Positions 1 to 6,208 of a stretch of DNA of 6,407 nt are shown here, one piece after another. Within the stretch, counting starts at the first letter, position 1. The number at the start of each line of letters is the position of its first letter. Origin of the DNA: an uncultured Desulfobacterales bacterium (lineage in GTDB: Bacteria > Desulfobacterota > Desulfobacteria > Desulfobacterales > JAFDCJ01). The translations under genes and the position numbers were made by a program. Where the stretch lies: assembly GCA_945787595.1 (NCBI GenBank), contig CALZJV010000359.1, positions 1-6,407 on the forward strand, written 5' to 3'. Under the pieces are notes generated by a model. It had not been told where the DNA came from and did not search any database. It saw nothing but the letters and a program-made list of their open reading frames with translations.

Positions 1-2
1 AC

Positions 3-1232
3 CCGGATATGGTCACCCAGACGGTTCACATCGGTGACTGTGAGCTGCTCGAATTTTACATGGACGTCATTGACATGGCTAATCCCCGCTGGCAGACGTG
101 GTCCAATCGCACGCTTCTCGAGGGACTGAACGCCAGCGATACGGTTTTCAACCCTTACACGGGATCCTTTGGAAATACGGAGTGTATCGTGGGGTGGCGC
201 GGGTTATCGCCGCTTGCCATGAATCCGCTCTACGGGTATGTCGAGGGACAGGAGTTGATCCAACCACCCGAATCGGTTGCAGCAATCGAATGGACCCACT
301 TTGCCGACCTGGTAAATGTTTACGAGATGGCCGACGACGGCTATGCCCGGCGACTTTGGGACAACGTCGGCGTGCAGTACGGCTTGGAAGCCGTCGCCTT
401 CGGCAACATCACACCTGAGGAATTTCTGCAGCTGAACGCGGTCATCGGGGGATGGAAAGAATCGGCCGACATGGTTCAGGAGGGATCGCCGTTCTTTCCA
501 CCAGGGGTGATCGATCTTACTAACTGGGATCCGTGGAGTGCCAGAAACCAGGTGTTCAGCCTAAATCCCATGACCCCTGCACCCAGGACCGAGGGCGATA
601 TTGAGGCCATGCAGTCGGCCTATGAAGCCGGTCTGGTCTTCATGGGGGACATTGACATCCCGATCATCGACTGGCGCCATTATTTGGAGGAACACCTTGA
701 CATGCACAACACGCACCAGTCCTTTGCAGCCCGACAACGTATACGCGATGCCCGCGGAAATTCAGACAATCAGGTGATCTGGTTTACAGGCGTCGGTCCC
801 GGTGGTCCCGAATTCGACCAAACCCCGGAGGCATTGGAGGTTATGGACGAGTGGATGATGAACATTCTGAACAACCCCGATGCAGGTGTCGCGGGCAACA
901 AGCCTTCCCGAGCGCTGGATCGCTGTTTTAATGCCGACGGAAGCGAAATTGCAGCAGGTGACAACGTGTGGGACGGCATTCTGGATGACAGCCCCCCGGG
1001 GGACTGTAGCGCGGAGTTTCCGATCTACAGTACATCGCGTATTGTGGCAGGGGGACCTTTTAAAGGCAGTATCTTCAAATGCCGGCTCATGCCGGTTGCC
1101 GAGGCGATTGCGATTGGGATGTACGGGGTTTGGGAACCGGATGTGCTGCAACAGCTCCAGCTCGAGCAGATTTTCCCCGAAGGTGTTTGCGACTTTGCAC
1201 AGCCGGACGCCGGTCTTCCCGTAGGCTGGTAA
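3..1232 (+). CDS. DUF6351-like secreted protein, C-terminal part (5' end outside window)
   Basis: The frame is open to the left edge (codons for Pro-Asp precede the first visible ATG at 9) and there is no room for a ribosome binding site, so this is the C-terminal ~409 residues of a longer protein. I recognise the pattern of the DUF6351 family, large exported bacterial proteins of roughly 700 residues with a suspected alpha/beta-hydrolase fold. Family-like landmarks, counted from the ATG at 9, are a segment near residues 215-245 (IIDWRHYLEEHLDMHNTHQS, then FAARQRI), a following DNQVIWFTG stretch, and a C-terminal FKCRLMPV...IFPEGVCDF block close to the end. Several cysteines (in RCFNADG, GDCSAEF, FKCRL and GVCDF) could form disulphides, consistent with export. 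Substrate and reaction are unknown; an esterase-type role would be a guess from the fold. It lies 171 bp upstream of the carboxypeptidase and may be a separate transcription unit. The family call is from memory of the motif pattern. Confidence 0.72.
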   Translation, partial: PDMVTQTVHIGDCELLEFYMDVIDMANPRWQTWSNRTLLEGLNASDTVFNPYTGSFGNTECIVGWRGLSPLAMNPLYGYVEGQELIQPPESVAAIEWTHFADLVNVYEMADDGYARRLWDNVGVQYGLEAVAFGNITPEEFLQLNAVIGGWKESADMVQEGSPFFPPGVIDLTNWDPWSARNQVFSLNPMTPAPRTEGDIEAMQSAYEAGLVFMGDIDIPIIDWRHYLEEHLDMHNTHQSFAARQRIRDARGNSDNQVIWFTGVGPGGPEFDQTPEALEVMDEWMMNILNNPDAGVAGNKPSRALDRCFNADGSEIAAGDNVWDGILDDSPPGDCSAEFPIYSTSRIVAGGPFKGSIFKCRLMPVAEAIAIGMYGVWEPDVLQQLQLEQIFPEGVCDFAQPDAGLPVGW

Positions 1233-1285
1233 ACCGATTTTAAATTTAACCTGAAAGGGGGGATGCTTATTGAGAAGAAATAAGT

Positions 1286-1320
1286 AATAATGAATGACTT
1301 CATGTGTTGTTATCATTATT
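1286..1320 (+). terminator. A/T-rich hairpin, weak candidate terminator
   Basis: AATAATGA (1286-1293) pairs perfectly with TCATTATT (1313-1320). After a single bulged A the stem continues with TGAC against GTTA (one G-T wobble), closing a 10-base loop at 1299-1308. It sits 54 bp after the stop of the DUF6351-like gene. The stem is poor in G/C and is not followed by a clear T run, so it is a weak intrinsic terminator at best. It could equally be a structured leader or chance in A/T-rich DNA. Confidence 0.3.
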
Positions 1321-1387
1321 TACCTATTCTTTTAACCACTGGCGATTGAATTTATTCGTTCAGGCGTTGGGCTATTTCGCCATTCAG

Positions 1388-1394
1388 AAAGGAG
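1388..1394 (+). promoter_or_regulatory. Ribosome binding site of the carboxypeptidase
   Basis: AAAGGAG lies 9 bases before the ATG at 1404. It supports that start, which also gives a complete Lys-rich and hydrophobic signal peptide. Confidence 0.8.
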
Positions 1395-1403
1395 AACAGG
1401 AAA

Positions 1404-4343
1404 ATGAAAAAGACATTATTCATTTTGTTAACCCTGGCTTTTACACTGACCATTTTTAGCGCCGCCAATTTACCATTGGCGCATTCCGGACCCATGCTGA
1501 AGATGGTTGCAATCGAGGCCAAAGCGCCCGGTCAAGTCAAAAAACTGGCCCGCATGGGCATTGACATATCCGAGGCGGTTAAAGGTCCGTTGGTGCAAGG
1601 GCCCCGGGGAGTCCCGCTGCAGACCTACCGCGTGGAAGCGGTCGTCTCGGCTCTCGATGAGAAGAAATTAGGCCGCGAGGGATTCAGCTGGTCTGACGTG
1701 CCAGGCAAAGGGCCGGTCAAAAAGATTGGCGAAGAATATGATGTCTACAAGAGCTTTGACGCGCCCAAAAACGGCATCAAAGCCCAGCTGCGAAAAATCC
1801 ACTCTACCTATCCCAAGCTTTGCCAACTTAAAACTATTGGCCACAGCATCCAAAATCGTCCCCTGCTGGCCATGCGGCTGACCAACGAAAAAATAAAGGG
1901 CCAAAAACCACAGGTGCTGTTTTTAGCTACGCATCACGCCAGGGAGTGGGTGGCTACCCAAATGGCCATGCGCCTGATCAAGTATCTCACTTCCAATTTC
2001 GGTTCGGATGGGCGTGTAACGAATATATTGAACACAACAGAGGTGTGGGTTGTGCCCGTGGGCAACCCGGACGGTTATCAGTATACCTTCACCAACGAGC
2101 GGCTGTGGCGCAAAAACCTGCGTGACAACGACGGCGACGGTGAGGTCACCATTGCAGACGGGGTGGATCTCAACCGCAACTTTGAGACCCACTGGGGCCT
2201 GGACGACGAGGGTTCCAGCCCCATTTGGTCCAGCGGCACCTATCGCGGTACTGCTCCCAATTCCGAGCCGGAGACCCAGGCGGTTGTGAAATTTATTAAA
2301 CGGAAGGACTTCAAATTTATCATTTCCTACCATACCCACGGTAATCTGATTCTCTACCCCTGGGGATGGCAGGTGAAGACCGCCAGTCTGGATGATCCTA
2401 TTTTCGTGGCCCAGGCCGGCACCGACGCCAATCCGGCCATCTATGACAGCCTCGCTAGTGAGGGCTATGATCCCGGTGTCGGCGCGGATCTTTACATCAC
2501 CAATGGCGATTTTACCGATTGGACCTATGGGGGCATGAGCGTACCGTCACATACGGTTGAATTTACCACGGGATACGACTTCCGTTTCCCCGACGACGAG
2601 GCTATGGTCCAGACGGTTTTCGAGGACAGTCTCGAGTTCGCCCTGGCCGTTACTGAAAGTGCCTTGGATCCGGCCCATCCGGTTTCACCGGTGGGTATGC
2701 CTGCAGCGGATGTCTACCATACCCCGCTGACGGCTTCCTATGGCCCCAATCAAATGATCGAGGTTTTGGCCCGCAAGGGACTGGATTTGACACTGTGTGT
2801 CAACGGCGATTGCAGCTCCGATAGGTTTACGGAAAGTTTGGGCACGGTTTACAACGACGAACCGGGTGTTTTTTTCAGCCGCTACGTGGCCGTCATCGAT
2901 GGCCAGAGCGCCGGTGATAACGTGACCTATGAGATCAGGGGCGGTGACAGCACACTGGGACCCTACAGTTACACCGTAGATAGCGCCACCGGCAACCCCA
3001 TCTTAGTCATGGCGGCCGAGGATTACACCGGGCAATTTCCAACTTTTGATCCGCCACCAGGAGGGCCTGTCTACCTGAGCTACTACACCGATGCGCTGAA
3101 TGCGGGCGGCTATGCCTACGACGTTTGGGATGTGGATGATCAGGGGGTTCCCTCTTTTCCCGAGGTTGTATCTCACTACGACGTTGCCGTCTGGTATACC
3201 GGCGACGACTATGCCCCGACGGTACCGAATGGCTTCATCACGCATTTGGAGGAAGCCTTGGAATTCAGGGATTTCATCAACTACCAGGATGGCAAACTGT
3301 TTGCCACCGGTCAGGACATGGCCTGGTTATCGGCCGTCTACGGCCAGTTTGAAGAGATTCCCGACGACTTTTTCCAGTACTATTTGGGTGCTTATATCGA
3401 TATGGATAATGGGGGAATAGACTCGGATACCGATTTACCCTTCGACGTCATGGGTGAAGCCGGCGATCCCATCTTCGATGGGTTGAACTTCAGCCTTAGC
3501 GGTGGAGACGGCGCCGACAATCAGTGCTGCTCCAGCACGTTTCTTTCAACCAATTATTTTCTGCCGCACTTCGAAGGCCTTGTGGCGGCCCGCTACGACC
3601 GACCTGGCGGACCCACCGAGCCCCATTCCGGCGAATATTATGTCTACAGCCAGATGGCGGACAGGTCATATAAGCGGTTGGGCGGAACCTTCACCGTACC
3701 TGCGGGTGCACCAACCTTAACGTTCTGGGTATCCTATGACATCGAGTTCGACTGGGACTATGCCTTCGTCGAAATCGCCGAGGCCGGTACCGACAATTGG
3801 ACGACCTTACCCGACGAAAACGGCTTAACCACCCAGAGCACCGGCGACAGCTGTGATGCCGGCTGGGTGGACGAGATCCATCCTTTCCTGGCCCATTACA
3901 TGACCTACTTTGACGGGCCTCCGCCCTCCTGCAATCCGAGCGGTACAACGGGTGACTGGCACGCATTTACCGGCAGCAGCGGCGGTTGGCATCAGGTGGA
4001 AATGGATCTGTCGGCTTATGCCGGCAAGACCGTCGAACTCTACATCAGCTACGCCTCCGACTGGGGGGCCCAGGGGCTGGGGGCCTTCGTGGATGACATC
4101 GAGCTTTCCGGCTACCCGCTGGAGGACTTTGAGGCCGGCATGGGTGAGTGGGTTGTCAGTCCTCCCCCTGAAGGCAGCGGTGCATTTAACAACTGGGAGC
4201 GAATTTCCGGTGCCGGATTTCCGGAAGGCCCGGCCATCCTTACGGACAACTCGGTCTACCTCGGTTTCGGGTTCGAAGCTATTGATACGGCTGAAAATCG
4301 AAATACAGTGATGGATAGGATCATGAAGTATCTGGGGCAATAA
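1404..4343 (+). CDS. Secreted M14 zinc carboxypeptidase with propeptide and immune-inhibitor-A-like C-terminal domain
   Basis: Metallocarboxypeptidase of the M14 (carboxypeptidase A/T) family, which removes C-terminal residues from peptides outside the cytoplasm. Residues 1-27 form a signal peptide. Residues ~31-102 are a propeptide-like domain. Residues ~113-420 are the catalytic domain, with zinc ligands H178 and E181 (motif HAREW) and H310 (SYHTHG). By analogy with carboxypeptidase A, R236 corresponds to Arg127, N257-R258 to Asn144-Arg145, Y364 to Tyr248 and E386 to the catalytic Glu270, so the enzyme looks active. The position matching Ile255, which sets specificity, appears to be T371, arguing against a strict preference for basic residues. 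A D-N-D-G-D-G loop (241-246) resembles a calcium site. Residues ~425-530 look like an Ig-type beta domain. Residues ~531-715 plus ~935-979 resemble a glutamine-amidotransferase-like domain, interrupted by an immune-inhibitor-A-like jelly-roll (~715-905, ending in FVDDIELSG). Such M14 proteins of about 1000 residues occur in other bacteria. Confidence 0.93.
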   Translation: MKKTLFILLTLAFTLTIFSAANLPLAHSGPMLKMVAIEAKAPGQVKKLARMGIDISEAVKGPLVQGPRGVPLQTYRVEAVVSALDEKKLGREGFSWSDVPGKGPVKKIGEEYDVYKSFDAPKNGIKAQLRKIHSTYPKLCQLKTIGHSIQNRPLLAMRLTNEKIKGQKPQVLFLATHHAREWVATQMAMRLIKYLTSNFGSDGRVTNILNTTEVWVVPVGNPDGYQYTFTNERLWRKNLRDNDGDGEVTIADGVDLNRNFETHWGLDDEGSSPIWSSGTYRGTAPNSEPETQAVVKFIKRKDFKFIISYHTHGNLILYPWGWQVKTASLDDPIFVAQAGTDANPAIYDSLASEGYDPGVGADLYITNGDFTDWTYGGMSVPSHTVEFTTGYDFRFPDDEAMVQTVFEDSLEFALAVTESALDPAHPVSPVGMPAADVYHTPLTASYGPNQMIEVLARKGLDLTLCVNGDCSSDRFTESLGTVYNDEPGVFFSRYVAVIDGQSAGDNVTYEIRGGDSTLGPYSYTVDSATGNPILVMAAEDYTGQFPTFDPPPGGPVYLSYYTDALNAGGYAYDVWDVDDQGVPSFPEVVSHYDVAVWYTGDDYAPTVPNGFITHLEEALEFRDFINYQDGKLFATGQDMAWLSAVYGQFEEIPDDFFQYYLGAYIDMDNGGIDSDTDLPFDVMGEAGDPIFDGLNFSLSGGDGADNQCCSSTFLSTNYFLPHFEGLVAARYDRPGGPTEPHSGEYYVYSQMADRSYKRLGGTFTVPAGAPTLTFWVSYDIEFDWDYAFVEIAEAGTDNWTTLPDENGLTTQSTGDSCDAGWVDEIHPFLAHYMTYFDGPPPSCNPSGTTGDWHAFTGSSGGWHQVEMDLSAYAGKTVELYISYASDWGAQGLGAFVDDIELSGYPLEDFEAGMGEWVVSPPPEGSGAFNNWERISGAGFPEGPAILTDNSVYLGFGFEAIDTAENRNTVMDRIMKYLGQ

Positions 4344-4364
4344 CCGGACTGAATCAATAAAAGC

Positions 4365-4394
4365 GGGGGACCATGGCCTTCAGCCTTGTCCCCC
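4365..4394 (+). terminator. G/C-rich hairpin between carboxypeptidase and small propeptide-like gene
   Basis: GGGGGAC (4365-4371) pairs perfectly with GTCCCCC (4388-4394). Inside, GGC (4375-4377) can pair with GCC (4383-4385) around a CTTCA loop. The stem starts 21 bp after the carboxypeptidase stop, as expected of a terminator, but the bases after it (CTATCACCTAATG) hold no T tract. It ends only 10 bases before the next start codon, in the place where a ribosome binding site would normally be. It may be a partial terminator, a 3'-end stabiliser for the upstream message, or a structure limiting translation of the next gene. Confidence 0.55.
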
Positions 4395-4404
4395 CTATCA
4401 CCTA

Positions 4405-4818
4405 ATGAGCAAATCAACGAGATATCGGATAACCTTGGCACTGCTGGTAGTAACTGGTTTTCTGCCGCTAAGCGTCGCGATTGCCGACCGTTGGAGTACC
4501 TCCATTTCCATTGCGGTAAAAACCAAATTAGAAAAATCAACACATCCTGGTTTGGAAAATATTTTCTTAGTTCAGGAATCCGCGGCTAAAAAGCCTCTAT
4601 TGAGGATGGTCCAAATACGGACTACGTCATCAAGAGGGCTCAAACAATTGCGCGCGATGCACCTGGATATTGTCAGGGTAAGTCCCGATCCCGATCGGGC
4701 GCTGGGTGAGGAGTTGTTTTCAAGCTGGTATATTGTAGAAGCCGTCGTCACGAAAGGCGAACTGGCAAAGCTGAAAAAAAAAGGCTTTGACGTCTCTGAG
4801 ATGCCTGAAAAAAATTAA
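4405..4818 (+). CDS. Small exported protein homologous to the carboxypeptidase propeptide domain
   Basis: A 137-residue protein. Residues 1-27 form a classic signal peptide (SKSTRYR basic region, hydrophobic LALLVV core, VAIA cleavage site), which fixes the ATG at 4405 although no Shine-Dalgarno sequence precedes it. Residues 28-64 are a variable linker. Residues 65-136 align without any gap to residues 31-102 of the M14 carboxypeptidase next door: by hand count 23 of 72 are identical, including shared MV-I, VEAVV, KL and GF blocks. The protein stops at the point where the carboxypeptidase continues into its catalytic domain. It has no catalytic motif of its own and no cysteine. I do not know a named family for it. 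The inferred role is a free-standing propeptide acting in trans as inhibitor or folding helper of a secreted peptidase. The alternative is the remnant of a duplicated peptidase gene, though its clean end and intact signal peptide argue against decay. Confidence 0.85.
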   Translation: MSKSTRYRITLALLVVTGFLPLSVAIADRWSTSISIAVKTKLEKSTHPGLENIFLVQESAAKKPLLRMVQIRTTSSRGLKQLRAMHLDIVRVSPDPDRALGEELFSSWYIVEAVVTKGELAKLKKKGFDVSEMPEKN

Positions 4819-4854
4819 AAAGGCTCGAGTTCTTATTTATCACTTTATGATTAA

Positions 4855-4860
4855 AGGAGG
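4855..4860 (+). promoter_or_regulatory. Ribosome binding site of the dihaem peroxidase gene
   Basis: A perfect AGGAGG lies 6 bases before the ATG at 4867. It is much stronger than anything in front of the small gene at 4405, so the two neighbours are likely translated at different rates even if co-transcribed. Confidence 0.85.
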
Positions 4861-4866
4861 GTTAAA

Positions 4867-6153
4867 ATGAAAACTACAAAAATCTTAAAAGGCGTATTAA
4901 TTTTTTGCGTAGTGGCTTTTTTGGTAGCTTATGTGGGAATTTTAAAAGCCCAGGATGCTGGCCTTACGTCAAATGAACAATTGGGCAAATCAATTTTTTT
5001 TGATGATAATCTTTCAATAAATCTGAATCAATCTTGTGCGGCCTGTCACGCACCTGAAGTAGGTTGGACAGGACCTATAGCGGCAATAAATGAAGGTGGG
5101 TCAGTCTACGAGGGCTCGATTTTGGATCGGTTTGGCGACCGAAAGCCCCCCAGCGCGGCCTATGCCACTTTAAGTCCTATATTCCACGTAGATAAAAAAG
5201 GTCTCTTTGTGGGCGGCAACTTCTGGGATGGGCGAGCCACAGGCGCAAAACTTGGCAATCCGGCCGCAGACCAGGCACAAGGTCCATTTCTTAACCCTGT
5301 AGAGCAGGCATTGCCCGACTCAGCTTGCGTTGTATATCGGGTGTGCAATCCGGTAGTACCCGGAGACTACCCTGTTTCCTTTGAGGACGTCTGGGGTGCT
5401 GGCGCCTGTGACATTGTGTGGCCGGCTGACATCGATGCTGTCTGTCCCATAGAGGGTTCAACAGTGGCATTGTCACCAGACGATCGAACCAAGTCGGAGA
5501 TGGCCTACGATGCTATCGCGCTTTCTATTGCCGCTTATGAAGCCTCGCCTGAAGTTAACGCATTTACGTCAAAATTCGATTACTCAAAGAATGGGAAGGC
5601 CAAACTGTCCAAAAAGGAGCAGAAAGGCTTCGCTATATTTAAAGGTAAGGGGAAGTGCCGTCTGTGTCATATCAGCACGGACAGACAACCGTTTTTCACC
5701 GATTTCACTTTTGACAATCTGGGTGTACCGAAAAACCCGGAAAATCCTGTGTATGATGTTGATCCTGATTTCATCGATTTAGGTCTGGGCGGTTTCCTCA
5801 GGAACCTTGGCTACCCTGAAGAAGTTTACGAAGCGGAATTAGGTAAGCAGAAAGTCCCTACGCTGCGCAACGTGGACTTGAGGCCTGATGAAGATTTTGT
5901 CAAAGCATACGCACACAACGGTTACTTTAAAACCTTGGAGGGCATTGTGCACTTCTATAATACCCGCGATGTAAAACCCGTGTGTCCTGGTGACTATACA
6001 GAAGCGGAGGCTTTAGCTGCGGGTTGCTGGCCGCCACCCGAAGTTGCTGAAAATGTAAATACGGATGAGCTTGGAGATCTGGGACTTGCGCCAGAAGAGG
6101 AGGACGCGATTGTTGCCTTTCTGAAGGCTCTATCAGATGGATTTCAACCATAA
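4867..6153 (+). CDS. Dihaem cytochrome c peroxidase / MauG-family protein
   Basis: A periplasmic c-type dihaem protein of the bacterial cytochrome c peroxidase/MauG family. Members reduce hydrogen peroxide with electrons from small c-type donors, or use peroxide to oxidise protein side chains. Residues 1-28 are a signal peptide (LIFCVVAFLVAYVGIL core, cleavage after LKA). Haem attachment motifs are C57-A-A-C60-H61 and C264-R-L-C267-H268. Family landmarks are FFDDNLS (44-50), the FWDGRA block (119-124), FLNPVEQA (141-148), KVPTLRNV (329-336) and AHNGYFKTLE (349-358). Four extra cysteines (154, 160, 181, 193) lie in the insert between the haem halves and could form disulphides. Y364 appears to sit where classical peroxidases carry the Met ligand of the second haem, as in MauG, and I see no His at the usual distal position of the first haem. 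It starts 48 bp after the small gene. Which activity it has, and whether its neighbours are targets, is not shown by the sequence. Confidence 0.93.
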   Translation: MKTTKILKGVLIFCVVAFLVAYVGILKAQDAGLTSNEQLGKSIFFDDNLSINLNQSCAACHAPEVGWTGPIAAINEGGSVYEGSILDRFGDRKPPSAAYATLSPIFHVDKKGLFVGGNFWDGRATGAKLGNPAADQAQGPFLNPVEQALPDSACVVYRVCNPVVPGDYPVSFEDVWGAGACDIVWPADIDAVCPIEGSTVALSPDDRTKSEMAYDAIALSIAAYEASPEVNAFTSKFDYSKNGKAKLSKKEQKGFAIFKGKGKCRLCHISTDRQPFFTDFTFDNLGVPKNPENPVYDVDPDFIDLGLGGFLRNLGYPEEVYEAELGKQKVPTLRNVDLRPDEDFVKAYAHNGYFKTLEGIVHFYNTRDVKPVCPGDYTEAEALAAGCWPPPEVAENVNTDELGDLGLAPEEEDAIVAFLKALSDGFQP

Positions 6154-6196
6154 ACAAGAATAACAGGCCGACTTGCAATTAACCAATAAATGCAGG

Positions 6197-6204
6197 AAGG
6201 AGGT
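6197..6204 (+). promoter_or_regulatory. Ribosome binding site that sets the start of the serine protease
   Basis: AAGGAGGT ends 4 bases before the ATG at 6209 and 13 bases before the in-frame ATG at 6218. The first spacing is short but workable and the second too long, so 6209 is the better start. Both starts keep the signal peptide. Confidence 0.75.
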
Positions 6205-6208
6205 AAGG

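Larger units (their letters stand above)
1233..1403 (+). other. Intergenic gap before the carboxypeptidase
   Basis: This 171-bp gap is the longest in the window. It is A/T-rich and holds a hairpin at 1286-1320 and the ribosome binding site of the next gene. I looked for -35/-10 pairs with 16-18 bp spacing and for a -24/-12 element and found nothing convincing. A promoter for the carboxypeptidase would be expected here, since the hairpin may end the upstream transcript. Confidence 0.5.

Noticed and set aside
9..11. ATG at 9 as the true start of the first gene
   Set aside because: The frame is open to the left edge, the encoded protein lacks a signal peptide there, and the family is normally much longer, so the gene begins outside the window.
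1254..1283. AAAGGGGGG followed by an ATG at 1263 and a six-codon frame, as a possible leader peptide
   Set aside because: It has no run of regulatory codons and lies directly after the upstream gene; too short to support.
762..1316. Long open frame on the minus strand (184 codons) covering the end of the first gene
   Set aside because: It runs opposite to a gene with recognisable family motifs, its product has no signal peptide or known pattern, and I see no ribosome binding site. It is a shadow of the coding strand.
3825..4340. Minus-strand open frame of 171 codons under the end of the carboxypeptidase gene
   Set aside because: The plus strand here encodes the immune-inhibitor-A-like domain and the conserved C-terminal segment; the opposite frame shows nothing recognisable.
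4386..4589. Overlapping plus-strand frame starting at a TTG inside the hairpin
   Set aside because: It has a rare start, no ribosome binding site and no protein features, and it overlaps the frame at 4405, which has a clear signal peptide and homology to the carboxypeptidase propeptide.
4819..4866. Remnant of a catalytic domain after the small propeptide-like gene, which would make it a broken peptidase
   Set aside because: Only 48 bp separate it from the next gene. They hold an A/T-rich spacer and a ribosome binding site, with no trace of M14 motifs.
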